A stretch of 64,000 nucleotides of DNA from Streptomyces mexicanus (GCF_902506575.1 NZ_LR732544.1:1386330-1450329), one strand, 5' to 3'. Numbered from the stretch's first letter, positions 35,372 to 44,742 are shown. The notes: generated by a model not told the origin, from the letters alone. Program-made: numbers and translations.

Positions 35372-36804
35372 TGACAACGACGACTGATCCCTCCCAAGCC
35401 CGCCCCTTGGCCGAACACGGCCCGGACAGCCCGCTGTCCGCCGAGATCGTCGCTTGGATCGAGGCCGAGGCCGGACACCCGGTGACCTCCGTGACTCGCG
35501 TCGCCGCAGGCGGACGGCGGCTCGGCTTCGCCGTCGACCTTGCCGGGGCCGATTCCACTCGCGGGCTCTACCTCGCGATGGAGCCAGGCGACGCGACAGC
35601 CGGTGACCGCCCCAGCGGCCTGCGGCGTGAGTTCCACGTGTACCAACGGCTGGCCCGCGATGGCATACGTGTGCCACCGGTGCTCGCGCTGCATCCCACC
35701 ATCGATGCCATGCTCATGGAGCACGTCCCCGGACACGCCCGTTATGGGAGCATCGGCGACACCGCGACCAAGGTTGCGGTGGCACGCGACTTCATGGCCT
35801 GCCTCGCCACCGCGCACCTGGTCGACCCGTGGGACGATCCGGTGCCGGGTCTGGAACCACACGGCTCGATCCGCCGGCATCTCACGGAGTTCGTCGACGG
35901 CTGGGCCGAGCGCTACCGCTCCGGCCGGAACGGTCCGGACCCGCTTCTCGAGCACGGGCTCCGGTGGCTGCGTTCGCGGATGCCGGATCCCGACCGCCGG
36001 CTTGCGATCGTCCAGGGCGACACCGGGCCCGGTAACTTCATGTTCGACGGCGACCGCGTCACCGCCATCGTCGACTGGGAGCTGTCGCATCTCGGCGACC
36101 CGTTCGAGGACCTCGGCTGGCTCTCGATGCGCGCAGCCCAGGACCCGTTTCCTGATCTGGCCCTGCGCCTGCAGGAGTACGCCGACGCGCTCGGCGAGGA
36201 GCTCGATCTCGACGCCGTGCGGTATTACCGCGTCCTCGCCGAGTGGACCATCGCGCTCATCGGGCACCTCAAGAGCCGTGCGGGCCTCGGCGATTCCGAG
36301 CGCGGGAACGCGTTCGTCTTCGAGCAGCTCCACCGCAGGCTTCTCATCGAGGCGCTGGCCGAGGCCGACGGCGAGACACTGCCCGATCTACCAGGCATCC
36401 GGTTCGCCGACACAGACCGCACCTGGGTCTACGACATGGCCCTCGACCAGCAGCGCGTGTCGGTCGTGCCGCACCTGGACGACCCGCTCGCGGTACGGCG
36501 CGCGAAGGGCGTGGCCCGCACCCTGAAGTGGCTGAAGCAGGCCGATCGCGCAGGCGGTGAGCCCGTGGAGCGCGAGCGTCAGGCACTGCAGGCACTCCTG
36601 GGAACGGCGGTCGGCGATCTCACCGCCGCACGGCTGGAGGTCGTCAGGGGAATCCGCGAGGACAGATGGAGCAAAGCCGACCAGCGCGCGTACCTCTGGC
36701 TCAAGACCTGGCTCGACAACGAGGTCTGCGGTGAAGCGATGGGCAGGCTTCGCGATCGGCATCTCGACCCGCTCACTCAGCCGGCGGACGGGGGTGCGTC
36801 ATGA
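35371..36804 (+). CDS. Phosphotransferase family protein (APH/ChoK-like)
   Basis: A 477-residue protein of the aminoglycoside phosphotransferase-like kinase fold. Seen: the N-lobe AAGGRRLGFAVDL, the catalytic loop IVQGDTGPGNFMFDG (Asp and Asn) and IVDWELSHLGDP, the metal-binding D-W-E segment. The C-terminal 120 residues form an additional helical domain. Members close to acyl-CoA dehydrogenases are often annotated ACAD10/11-like and may phosphorylate hydroxyacyl-CoAs so that phosphate can be eliminated. That role would suit a hydroxylated intermediate here but is inference. The ATG at 35371 gives the first candidate start after the promoter. It overlaps the next gene by four bases (ATGA). 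Confidence 0.78.
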   Translation: MTTTTDPSQARPLAEHGPDSPLSAEIVAWIEAEAGHPVTSVTRVAAGGRRLGFAVDLAGADSTRGLYLAMEPGDATAGDRPSGLRREFHVYQRLARDGIRVPPVLALHPTIDAMLMEHVPGHARYGSIGDTATKVAVARDFMACLATAHLVDPWDDPVPGLEPHGSIRRHLTEFVDGWAERYRSGRNGPDPLLEHGLRWLRSRMPDPDRRLAIVQGDTGPGNFMFDGDRVTAIVDWELSHLGDPFEDLGWLSMRAAQDPFPDLALRLQEYADALGEELDLDAVRYYRVLAEWTIALIGHLKSRAGLGDSERGNAFVFEQLHRRLLIEALAEADGETLPDLPGIRFADTDRTWVYDMALDQQRVSVVPHLDDPLAVRRAKGVARTLKWLKQADRAGGEPVERERQALQALLGTAVGDLTAARLEVVRGIREDRWSKADQRAYLWLKTWLDNEVCGEAMGRLRDRHLDPLTQPADGGAS

Positions 36805-37778
36805 CCGCCCCCACCGGACGGGCGTCCCTTCCGTCGTTCGGCGTCGATGACGACCGTCTGCACGCGCCGGGCGAGAAGCACAGCTGGACCGAGACCAGCT
36901 GGTGGTCGTTCAACGTTCCGGAACGTGCTCTGGCCGGCTGGCTCTACGTGCAGATACGCCCGCACCAGAACACCACGTCCGGTGGCGCGTTCGTGTACGA
37001 CGCCACCTCTCCCCTGCCGTGGCAGCTGCCCTTCTACGCCATGTTCGACCACCAACGACTCCCGGCGGACTTCGACCTCACACACGCCAGGCTGCCAAGC
37101 GGTGTCAGCGTCGACTGCGTCGAGCCCGGCATGGTCTACGCCCTCGGGTACCGCTTCCGCGACGAGCCCGATTTCGTCGCCTCCCTGCGCTTCGATGGAC
37201 TCATCCCGCCGTTCCCGTACCTCAGCGGCACTCCGCCGTTCTCCGCCTCCTCGCACTTCGATCAGCCGGGCCGCCTCACCGGGACCCTTCATCTGCGCGG
37301 CGAACGCATCGAGGTCGACTGCTTCTCGCTGCGCGACCGCTCCTGGGGGCCCCTGCCCGAGCACTGGGGCCGTGGTGGCCGCATGAGCTACGCCTTCGCG
37401 ACGATGGACGCCCGCAACGGGCTGCTTGCCTTCTGCCACCCGGTCGGAGACGATCCGTTCACCGACACCGAGTCGGTCACGACCGGATATCTCCTCATGG
37501 ACGGCGAGGTCTCCCGTCTCACCGGAGGCTCCCGGAAGTCCGCGCGCGATCCCGTCACGCGGATGGTGCGCACGATCGATCTCGAACTTCACGACGAGCT
37601 CGGCCGTACCGTGCACGCGCACGGTGAGGCCCGCAGCGCCATGGTGCTCTCCCGGCACCGTGTCACTTTCAACACCCTGCTGGAGTGGACGGACTCCGCA
37701 GGGAACGTCGGCTGGGGCGAGGACCAGGATCTCTGGCCGGTCGCTCTCCTGGCCGATTCCGCGCGATCCCGCAGCTAG
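36801..37778 (+). CDS. Conserved protein of DUF7064/DUF7065-like type
   Basis: A 325-residue soluble protein without signal peptide or membrane segment. It is rich in aromatic residues and predicted beta strands (for example SWTETSWWSFNVP and the motif DCFSLRDRSWGP followed by a Gly/Arg-rich stretch). The layout recalls the two-domain lipocalin-like proteins found near steroid and terpenoid catabolic genes. I do not recognise a catalytic motif. Translational coupling to the phosphotransferase (ATGA) and closeness to an SDR suggest a shared pathway, perhaps in binding or dehydrating a hydrophobic intermediate. Confidence 0.65.
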   Translation: MTAPTGRASLPSFGVDDDRLHAPGEKHSWTETSWWSFNVPERALAGWLYVQIRPHQNTTSGGAFVYDATSPLPWQLPFYAMFDHQRLPADFDLTHARLPSGVSVDCVEPGMVYALGYRFRDEPDFVASLRFDGLIPPFPYLSGTPPFSASSHFDQPGRLTGTLHLRGERIEVDCFSLRDRSWGPLPEHWGRGGRMSYAFATMDARNGLLAFCHPVGDDPFTDTESVTTGYLLMDGEVSRLTGGSRKSARDPVTRMVRTIDLELHDELGRTVHAHGEARSAMVLSRHRVTFNTLLEWTDSAGNVGWGEDQDLWPVALLADSARSRS

Positions 37779-37816
37779 CGATTCCGCCGCTCCCCGTTTT
37801 CCGAGAAGGGCCGCAC

Positions 37817-38614
37817 ATGTCCGAGAACCCCACCTACGTCGAGTCGACTCCCGACTACCCCGGCCTCCTCCGGCTCGACGGCAAACATGTCGTCGTGCTC
37901 GGCGGCGGTCAGGGCATCGGCCGTCAAACGTGTCTGGCAGCCGCGAGCGTCGGTGCGCGCGTGACGGTCGTCGACGCCGAGCACGACCGCGCCAAGAGCG
38001 TCGCCGAGGAGATCGACGGTCTGGCCCTCACCGCCGATGCCACGCGGCGCTCCGACATGGAGCGCGTGTTCGCGAACGCCGTCGAGAGGTTCGGCCCCCC
38101 GCACGGGCTGGCCGACATCATCGGCGTGGCCGGGTGGACGCCGCTTGCCGAATGCAGTGACGACGACTGGCAGCGCGCCCTCGATCTCAACCTCAAGCAC
38201 GCGTTCCTGGCCGTACAGCTCGGCTACAAGGCCATGGCGGAGTCCGGCTCGATCGTGCTTGTGGGCTCGGTCTCCGGCTTCCGCTCCTCCCCCAACCACG
38301 CGGGATACGGTGCGGCCAAGGCCGGCATCATGAATCTCGCCGGGACCGCGGCGGTCGAATTCGGTCCACGCGTACGCGTGAACGTGGTCGCCCCGGGGCA
38401 GACGATCACCCCGCGCATGGCCGTTCGTCACCCTGAGCCCGGCTATTACGAGGAGCGCGGCAAACTCGTGCCGTTGCAGCGGGTGGGCGAGCCCCGCGAC
38501 ATCGCCTCGGCCATCCTGTTCTTCCTCTCCCCGCTCTCGCAGTGGGTCACCGGTCAGACACTCGTCGTCGACGGTGGCTCCGGCCGCCTCTACCAGTACG
38601 GGGGGATCAAGTGA
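37817..38614 (+). CDS. SDR family oxidoreductase
   Basis: A 265-residue SDR. Cofactor motif GGGQGIGRQTCLA near residue 28, VAGWTPL in place of the usual NNAG (the Asn is lost), catalytic Ser in VGSVSG and YGAAKAGI with Tyr and Lys. C-terminal WVTGQTLVVDGG is typical. The changed NNAG region suggests a divergent active-site loop. The ATG at 37817 follows GAGAAGGG. It is the third gene of the phosphotransferase operon and is followed by a very strong hairpin. Confidence 0.8.
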   Translation: MSENPTYVESTPDYPGLLRLDGKHVVVLGGGQGIGRQTCLAAASVGARVTVVDAEHDRAKSVAEEIDGLALTADATRRSDMERVFANAVERFGPPHGLADIIGVAGWTPLAECSDDDWQRALDLNLKHAFLAVQLGYKAMAESGSIVLVGSVSGFRSSPNHAGYGAAKAGIMNLAGTAAVEFGPRVRVNVVAPGQTITPRMAVRHPEPGYYEERGKLVPLQRVGEPRDIASAILFFLSPLSQWVTGQTLVVDGGSGRLYQYGGIK

Positions 38615-38652
38615 CAGCGGTCGCGAGTCGGCCGTGAACTGACCGCACCAGG

Positions 38653-38710
38653 ACGGCCGCTGGGGGTTGTCGGGAACCACGTCAGGTTCCCGACAACCCC
38701 CAGCGGCCGT
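38653..38710. terminator. Bidirectional hairpin terminator, 26-bp perfect stem
   Basis: Arms 38653-38678 and 38685-38710 are perfectly complementary around a six-base loop, then TTT on the plus strand. It separates the SDR gene (rightward) from the alpha/beta hydrolase (leftward) and should end both transcripts. Confidence 0.75.
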
Positions 38711-38730
38711 TTCCGTCGGGTTGCCGACTC

Positions 38731-39564
38731 TCAGCCGGCCTCTCTCTCCACCACCCCCCGCAGCGAGCAGACGAACTCGTCGATCGAGCGAGCGCACAGC
38801 TTCGGCTGATCGAGGATGACGTGGTGGTAGGCGTCCTCCACTCGTGTCTTCGTCACCGGGCCCGGCACGACCTTCAGGACGTAGTCCGCCAGGTCGTCGT
38901 CGACAACGGCACTTCCGCCGGCGTAGACATACGCCATCGGCACGGTGACCAGCCGAGCAGCGGCGTCCACTCCGGCGTCGGTGAAGCGTGTGAGCGCCCG
39001 ATGGTCGTACTTCCACGTCCAGCCGTCGGCGGTCCGTTTCAGCGCCTTCTCCGCCAGGGGAACCATCGTCTCCGGGCCCGGATGCGGTTGCTCCGGCTTC
39101 AGCCGGAAGCGTGCGATCGCGGCCTCCTTCGTCGCGTAGACCGGCGGCGGTTTGCGCTCCAGGAGCCGGAAGTTGCGATACCGGCTCGCCGGACGGATGC
39201 TCGTGTCGAACAGCACGAGGCCGGCCAGTTCGTCAGGGTGCTCGGCCGCCAGCGTCAGGACCACCCGCCCACCCATGCTGTGACCGACCAGGATGGGGTC
39301 GACCACCTCCGAGGCCGCCATGACGGCGCGTACCTCGTTGACCCAGAACCGCGGCTCGTACTGGCCGCGGTGATCACTGTCACCATGCCCGCTCAGGTCC
39401 ATCAGGGTCAGGCGGTATCGGTCCGCGAGCAACTTCCCCAGTGGCCCCCACCAGGCATGGTTGGCGCCGTTCCCGTGCACGAGCACGAGGTCGGGTCCCT
39501 CACCGACGACGTCCCACTTGATCGTCGTCCCCTCGACGACGAGGGACCGCCCCAGATCACACAT
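38731..39564 (-). CDS. Alpha/beta-hydrolase fold protein
   Basis: A 277-residue alpha/beta hydrolase: oxyanion HGNGANHAWW, LMDLSGHGDSD, nucleophile elbow GHSMGGR, and the C-terminal histidine in YHHVILDQP. It resembles C-C bond hydrolases and ester/lactone hydrolases of ring-degradation pathways. The ATG at 39564 was chosen because GAGGTG sits five to six bases upstream; a GTG at 39585 in the same frame is an alternative. It is the last gene of a minus-strand group with an MFS transporter and a CoA ligase. Substrate unknown, possibly the lactone made by the Baeyer-Villiger enzyme. Confidence 0.78.
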   Translation of the reverse strand: MCDLGRSLVVEGTTIKWDVVGEGPDLVLVHGNGANHAWWGPLGKLLADRYRLTLMDLSGHGDSDHRGQYEPRFWVNEVRAVMAASEVVDPILVGHSMGGRVVLTLAAEHPDELAGLVLFDTSIRPASRYRNFRLLERKPPPVYATKEAAIARFRLKPEQPHPGPETMVPLAEKALKRTADGWTWKYDHRALTRFTDAGVDAAARLVTVPMAYVYAGGSAVVDDDLADYVLKVVPGPVTKTRVEDAYHHVILDQPKLCARSIDEFVCSLRGVVEREAG

Positions 39565-39629
39565 CATCTTCACCTCGTAGGTCACACGGTCGCGCCTTGT
39601 CCGGAGCGGACCGTTTCATGACGTCTTCA

Positions 39630-40889
39630 TCAGGCTGTTCTTCCCGGTTCCCGGGTCACGGCCGGGTCTGGAGTCCTTGGGGCCTCACGCGGACGCGCCC
39701 ATCCGGCTCCGCGCAGCCGGACGGTCGTCGCGACAGCCAGGACCAGCCCGGCGACCGCCAAGGAGGCGAGCCGAGCACCGGCCAGCTCGGCCACGCTTCC
39801 TTCCAGCAGCGCGAAGACCGGTCGCCCACCGATGAACGCGATGACCCACAGGCCCATGGCCCGGCCGAGCAGCGCGGCGGGCACCCTTGCCTGCACGAGA
39901 CTGAGCGCTCGGTTCGAGGCGGCGAGGAAGGCGCCGCCCGCGAGACAGCTCCCCACGCAGCAGATCCACAGGACCGGCGCCACGGCGATCACGGCGATGC
40001 CGACCGCCTGGACGGCCACGAGCGCGGCCAGTCTCCGTGGGAACCGCCGCAGCCATGGCACCAGCAGGAACGCGGTGACGACCGCACCCGCGCCGAAGCA
40101 CGTGATGAGCCAGCCCGTGCCGGAGTCCGAGCCTGTCAGACGGACGGAGAGCGCCGGCCCCAAGGTCGCCACGAGGTCCGTGGCACCGCTGACCACGAGG
40201 CCGACGAGGAGCAGCGGCAGCAGGAGCCGCTCCGAGCGCACCAAAGCGAACGTCTCCCGGACCCTCGGACGTCCTTGCGCCGGTTCCTGATGCCGCGGCC
40301 GAAGGAACTGGAGGGCGAGCACGTAGACGAAGAACGTCGCGGTGTTGAAGAGGAACGCGGCCCCGATGCCCCATCCGAGCACGATCATGTTCGCCACCAC
40401 CGGCCCGATGGCGCGTGCGAGGTTGAACTGGGAGGAGTTGAGCGACAGCCCGATTTCCCGGTGGGCGTCGCAGGTCATCAACGGCGCCAAAGACAGCTGG
40501 GCAGGCGACTGGAACGACTGGATGAGCCCGAGCAGGAAGACCGCCACCAACACTCCGGGCACCGCCACGTGACCGGTCATCGTGGCGATCGCGAGACCGC
40601 AACTCACGACGCTGCCCGACAGTTGGGTGCTCGTGAGGATGATCCGCCGATCCACCCGGTCGGCGACCGTGCCGGACAGTGGCGACAGCAGCGCGGGCGC
40701 CGCGAACTGGGCGACCGAGACCAGACTCACCACGAAGGTCGAATCCGACAGCCGGTAGATCAGCAGGACGGTGGCAAGGTTCTGGCACCAGGTTCCGATG
40801 TTCGACGCCGCCGCGCCCAGAAAGAAGATCCCGAACCTGTTCTCGTTGCTCAGGACCTCCCACACCACGAATCCGTGCCGCCGACTCAC
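39630..40889 (-). CDS. MFS transporter, EntS-like
   Basis: A 419-residue integral membrane protein with about 12 predicted transmembrane helices. The N-terminal FGIFFLGAAASNIGTWCQN, the loop DRVDRRIIL between helices 2 and 3, and SQFNLARAIGPVVAN are those of the MFS_3/EntS exporter group. The GTG start overlaps the CoA-ligase stop by four bases (GTGA). It may export or import a pathway compound; direction cannot be told from sequence. Confidence 0.8.
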   Translation of the reverse strand: MSRRHGFVVWEVLSNENRFGIFFLGAAASNIGTWCQNLATVLLIYRLSDSTFVVSLVSVAQFAAPALLSPLSGTVADRVDRRIILTSTQLSGSVVSCGLAIATMTGHVAVPGVLVAVFLLGLIQSFQSPAQLSLAPLMTCDAHREIGLSLNSSQFNLARAIGPVVANMIVLGWGIGAAFLFNTATFFVYVLALQFLRPRHQEPAQGRPRVRETFALVRSERLLLPLLLVGLVVSGATDLVATLGPALSVRLTGSDSGTGWLITCFGAGAVVTAFLLVPWLRRFPRRLAALVAVQAVGIAVIAVAPVLWICCVGSCLAGGAFLAASNRALSLVQARVPAALLGRAMGLWVIAFIGGRPVFALLEGSVAELAGARLASLAVAGLVLAVATTVRLRGAGWARPREAPRTPDPAVTREPGRTA

Positions 40890-42436
40890 GCTTGGGTACG
40901 CATCCGGGTCAGCTCGTGCTTGCGGATCTTTCCGGTGCCGGTGCGGGGCAGCGCCTCGATGAACTCAAGGCGCTCGGGGATCTTCTGTTTCGCGACACCG
41001 GAGGCGAGGAAGTGCGCGGCGAGCTGCTCCAGGTCGAGCGTCGCGTCCGGCTTGAGCACGACGAACGCACAGGCACGCTCTCCGTACCGCTCATCGGGGA
41101 TTCCGACGACCGCCACCTCGGCCACACTCGGATGCGTCGCGACCACACCCTCGATCTCGGCCGCCGAGAGGTTCTCACCACCCCGTATGATGATGTTCTT
41201 CTTGCGATCGACGACGGTGAGCAGGCCGCGCTCGTCGAGCACGCCGATGTCCCCGGTCGGGAACCAGCCGTCGCCGGTGAACACCTGGTCGTCGGGCACG
41301 TTCGTGTAACCCATGAACTGCTCCGGACCCTGCAGCTGGATCTCGCCGAGCGCACCGCGCGGCACCTCGGCGCCGTTCTCGTCGACCAGGCGCACCCGGT
41401 TGCCGCCGGTGAGATACCCGTCGTGGTCGGCTCGCACGTCGAGCGGGTCCTGCCAGCGGCCGAGGGCGACTGTGGGATGCTCGCTCATGCCGTACGCGCG
41501 CACCAGGCCGACACCGCTCGCATCGGCCCGCCGCACCAGGCTCGGCGAGACCGGCGCGCCGCCGCACATCATCATCCGGATCGAGCTCAGGTCGTACTTG
41601 CCGGCCTCCGCGAGCTCCAGCATGCCGACCGCGTGGAACGGCGTGGCGACCATCGCGGTGACCTTCTCCGACTCGACGAGCCGGCAGGCGAGCTCGGCGT
41701 TCCAGCCGTCCATCACCAATGTGCGCATGTGGTACAGCACGGCACGGAGGGGGAACATGTCCCCGCCGATGTGTCCGGCGGCGGAGCCCTGGAGATAGAC
41801 GTCGACGGCGCTGTCGTTGTGGGCACGGTAGTCGTAGTCGCAGGCCTCGGCCAGCAGGCTGCGCCGCGAGTGCTGCACCCCCTTGGGCACGCCCGTCGAA
41901 CCGGACGTGTAGATGACCAGACAACAGGCGTTCTCGTCATGGGTCGGCTCGTCGGCCAGTGGTTCGGCCTGTTCGAGGCGCGCCCAGGAAACGTAGCCCT
42001 CGGGCGTGTCGTCGAGCATCACGATCCGCGGCGGCCGGGCCTCCTCGGGAACCGCCTCGGCGACGGAGAGGTAGTCGAACTTGTTCCACCTGCGCTGGGT
42101 GATGTGGACGCTGGGACGCGCGTCCTGGAAGACCTGGGTCACTTCACGGGCGCCGAAGACGGGGACGATCGGCACCAGCACCGCGTCGGCCATCAACACG
42201 GCGAACTGCACGACCACCGACTCCAGCCGGTTGGTCAGCTGCACCGACACACGGGAACCGGGCTCGACACCCAGCTTCCGCAGCCCGCCCGCGACGCGAC
42301 GGGCACGGGCGTGGAGCTCGCCCACCGTCACCGTGCGCATGGAATCCGACGACACGAACTCGAGCTTCGTGTGAGCGTCCGCCCCGCCCGCGCGTGCGAT
42401 CAGCTCCGTCAGAGTGCTCGGTGTGCTCAAGGTCAT
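40886..42436 (-). CDS. Acyl-CoA synthetase (AMP-forming), class I adenylate-forming enzyme
   Basis: A 516-residue CoA ligase activating a carboxylic acid to its thioester through an acyl-AMP. Motifs: P-loop VIYTSGSTGVPKGV near residue 170, YGMSEHP (A5), FPTGDIGV (A7), VDRKKNIIIRGGEN (A8) and RTGTGKIRK with the C-terminal catalytic lysine (A10). The length fits fatty, aromatic or alicyclic acid ligases. The ATG at 42436 was preferred to a GTG at 42466. It is the only acyl-CoA synthetase in the island, so it probably activates the acid released by ring opening. A copy of the 15-bp element lies 36 bases upstream. Confidence 0.85.
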   Translation of the reverse strand: MTLSTPSTLTELIARAGGADAHTKLEFVSSDSMRTVTVGELHARARRVAGGLRKLGVEPGSRVSVQLTNRLESVVVQFAVLMADAVLVPIVPVFGAREVTQVFQDARPSVHITQRRWNKFDYLSVAEAVPEEARPPRIVMLDDTPEGYVSWARLEQAEPLADEPTHDENACCLVIYTSGSTGVPKGVQHSRRSLLAEACDYDYRAHNDSAVDVYLQGSAAGHIGGDMFPLRAVLYHMRTLVMDGWNAELACRLVESEKVTAMVATPFHAVGMLELAEAGKYDLSSIRMMMCGGAPVSPSLVRRADASGVGLVRAYGMSEHPTVALGRWQDPLDVRADHDGYLTGGNRVRLVDENGAEVPRGALGEIQLQGPEQFMGYTNVPDDQVFTGDGWFPTGDIGVLDERGLLTVVDRKKNIIIRGGENLSAAEIEGVVATHPSVAEVAVVGIPDERYGERACAFVVLKPDATLDLEQLAAHFLASGVAKQKIPERLEFIEALPRTGTGKIRKHELTRMRTQA

Positions 42437-42471
42437 TCGTCCGCCCCTGTCCGACCGGGTCTTCACTATCG

Positions 42472-42486
42472 GCTAATTAATATTAC
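42472..42486 (-). promoter_or_regulatory. Recurrent 15-bp element, copy 5 (CoA ligase / dehydrogenase divergent region)
   Basis: Read leftward it is GTAATATTAATTAGC. It sits in the 88-base region between the CoA-ligase gene (leftward) and the acyl-CoA dehydrogenase at 42525 (rightward) and could control both. Confidence 0.55.
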
Positions 42487-42524
42487 TCTATTGCCCTACG
42501 CAGCGGCTACGACAGGGAGAGTCT

Positions 42525-43697
42525 GTGGATCTGCACTTCACACCGGAGGACGAGAGCTTCCGCGACCAGGCCCGGACCTGGCTCGAGGAGAACCGCCCGC
42601 GCGAGGCGCGGCCCGACGATCCTGTCGTCGCCCGGCCCTTCGACACCGCGTGGCAGCGCCGTCAGTTCGAAGCCGGCTGGGCCGGGATCAACTGGCCGTC
42701 GGACTACGGCGGCCGCAACCTCTCCCTGATGCAGCAGCTCATCTGGTACGAGGAGTACGCGCGCTCCGGTGCTCCGACGGTCGGCGTCTGCTTCGTCGGC
42801 CTCGCCCACGCCGGACCGACACTCATCACCCGAGGCACCGAGCAGCAGAAGGCCGAGTACCTTCCCAAGATCCTCCGGGGCGACATCGTCTGGTGCCAGG
42901 GCTTCAGTGAGCCGGACAGCGGCAGTGACCTCGCGAGCCTGCGCACCCGGGCGGTCGTCGACGGCGACCACCTGGTCGTGAACGGCCAGAAGATCTGGAC
43001 GAGCTACGCCCAGGCGGCCGACGTGCAGGAGCTCCTCGTGCGCACCGACCCCGACGCCCCCAAGCACAAGGGCATCACCTGGGTCATCAACGACATGCGC
43101 AACCCCGGGATGGACATCCGCCCGATCCGCAACCTCAACGGGGTGCAGGACTACAGCGAGGTCTTCTACGACAACGTGCGCATCCCGCTGTCCAACGTGG
43201 TCGGCGAGATCAATGACGGCTGGTCGGTCGCGATGTCGACGCTCTCGTTCGAGCGCGGCACGGCCTTCATGGCGGACATCGTCGAACTCGGCCGCACGGT
43301 CGAGGAGCTCGTCGAGACAGCACGCGAGACCCCGTCGTGGGACGGCAAGGGCACCGCCTGGTCGGACGACCATCTGCGGGTCGAGCTGTGCCGCCTGCGC
43401 GCGGAGGTCGCATCACTGCGCGCGCTCAATTACGCGACGGTCTCGCGCGTGGCACGGGAGGGCAAGCCAGGCGCGGAGGCCTCCATCGTCCGCCTCTACT
43501 ACGGGCTCCTCACTCAGCGCGTGTTCCACCTCGCCGCCCAGGTCGTCGGACCCGGCAGGGCCGAGAAGGCCGGCAACGCCGCCAAGTGGAGCCGCGGATA
43601 CCTGAACAGCTTCCGCGCCGTGATCGCCGCAGGCACCAAGGACATCCAGCGCACCATCATCGGCGAGCGGGTGCTCGGCCTTCCGAAGGACCGCTGA
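42525..43697 (+). CDS. Acyl-CoA dehydrogenase, subunit of a second heteromeric pair (A2)
   Basis: A 390-residue FAD acyl-CoA dehydrogenase. WAGINWPSDYGGRN, the FAD loop QGFSEPDSGSDL, VNGQKIWTSYAQ, and a C-terminal part ending AGTKDIQRTIIGERVLGLP. It is followed 25 bases later by a 339-residue partner, repeating the arrangement at 32-34 kb. The GTG start at 42525 has GGGAGAG upstream. Paired dehydrogenases of this sort are characteristic of steroid and terpenoid acyl-CoA degradation in actinobacteria (FadE26/27, FadE28/29, FadE31/32), which supports a bulky substrate. Confidence 0.85.
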   Translation: MDLHFTPEDESFRDQARTWLEENRPREARPDDPVVARPFDTAWQRRQFEAGWAGINWPSDYGGRNLSLMQQLIWYEEYARSGAPTVGVCFVGLAHAGPTLITRGTEQQKAEYLPKILRGDIVWCQGFSEPDSGSDLASLRTRAVVDGDHLVVNGQKIWTSYAQAADVQELLVRTDPDAPKHKGITWVINDMRNPGMDIRPIRNLNGVQDYSEVFYDNVRIPLSNVVGEINDGWSVAMSTLSFERGTAFMADIVELGRTVEELVETARETPSWDGKGTAWSDDHLRVELCRLRAEVASLRALNYATVSRVAREGKPGAEASIVRLYYGLLTQRVFHLAAQVVGPGRAEKAGNAAKWSRGYLNSFRAVIAAGTKDIQRTIIGERVLGLPKDR

Positions 43698-43722
43698 GCG
43701 CGGCGCACTGAAAGGACTTCTC

Positions 43723-44742
43723 ATGGATCTCCTCCCTTCCGTCGATCAGACGGAAATCGTCACATCGGTCGCCGAGCTGCTGCGTGAGCAGGCATCCCTC
43801 GACTTCGTACGCGAGTACGTCGCTCCCGGTGACCTCTCTGGCCTGTGGGCACAGCTGGCCGAGCTGGGCCTGTTCGGGCTGGGCATCGATCCGGGCCGCG
43901 GCGGCGTCGGACTGGGTCTCGCGGAAGAGGTCCTGACCTTCCGTGAAATCGGACGCGCCCTGACGCCCGGCCCTCTTCTGGGCACCGTGCTGGCCGCCCA
44001 CCTCGCCGAGGAAGCCGGAGACGACGCCCTCACCGAGCGCATCGCCAGTGGTGCCGCTCGGGTGGCGCTCGCCGAACCGTACCGGGACCCGACTGCGATG
44101 TCGGGCAGCGTCGTCTCGGGCACGTTCCGCGTGACGGACCTGAGCGGGGCCGATCTCGTGCTGGCAGTGACTCCCGACGGTGCGGCGATACTCGATGCGG
44201 CGGCCGTCGAGGTGAGGTCGAGCCCCACGATGGACCCGACCACCGAGATCGGCGTCGGGGTGATCGAGTCCGGGACAGCACTCTGCTCCGCGGCGACCAG
44301 CCGAACCTGGTGGAGGGGCTGCGCCCTGACGGCAGCCCTCTCGACAGGGATCGCCGAGGCGACCCGCGACCAGTCGGTCGCGTACGCGAAGCTGCGTGAA
44401 CAGTTCGGCCGCCCGATCGGGACCTTCCAGGCGGTGAAGCACCGCTGCGCCGACATGGCCGTCCGGGCGGAGAGCGCCTACTTCCAGACCGTGTTCGCCG
44501 CACTCGCGTGGAGCTCCGGGGACCCGAACGGCACACACCACCTCGCCTCGGCTCGCATCGTCTCCACCGACGCGTCGCGCTCCAACAGCGCCGACAACAT
44601 CCAGAACCACGGTGCGATGGGGTTCTCCCAGGAGGTCGACGCTCACCTGTTCGCCCAGCGCTCCCTGGTGCTGGAGACGACGCTGGGCACCGAGCGCTGG
44701 CAGCTCGAGCACATCGCGAGCGCACAACGCGTCGAGTGGTGA
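43723..44742 (+). CDS. Acyl-CoA dehydrogenase, partner subunit (B2)
   Basis: A 339-residue, shortened acyl-CoA dehydrogenase-like protein. The N-terminal domain is intact (LAELGLFGLGIDPGRGGVGL), the middle FAD/substrate domain is reduced (AEPYRDPTAMSG), and the C-terminal domain retains KLREQFGRPIGTFQAVKHR and NIQNHGAMGFSQEVDAH. It pairs with A2 just upstream; the shortened middle domain fits the non-catalytic half of an alpha2-beta2 enzyme. The ATG has AAAGGA upstream. Confidence 0.82.
   Translation: MDLLPSVDQTEIVTSVAELLREQASLDFVREYVAPGDLSGLWAQLAELGLFGLGIDPGRGGVGLGLAEEVLTFREIGRALTPGPLLGTVLAAHLAEEAGDDALTERIASGAARVALAEPYRDPTAMSGSVVSGTFRVTDLSGADLVLAVTPDGAAILDAAAVEVRSSPTMDPTTEIGVGVIESGTALCSAATSRTWWRGCALTAALSTGIAEATRDQSVAYAKLREQFGRPIGTFQAVKHRCADMAVRAESAYFQTVFAALAWSSGDPNGTHHLASARIVSTDASRSNSADNIQNHGAMGFSQEVDAHLFAQRSLVLETTLGTERWQLEHIASAQRVEW

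Noticed and set aside
40679-42910. 743-codon frame antisense to the CoA ligase
   Set aside because: Composition of a shadow frame; the minus strand shows all class I adenylate-forming motifs.
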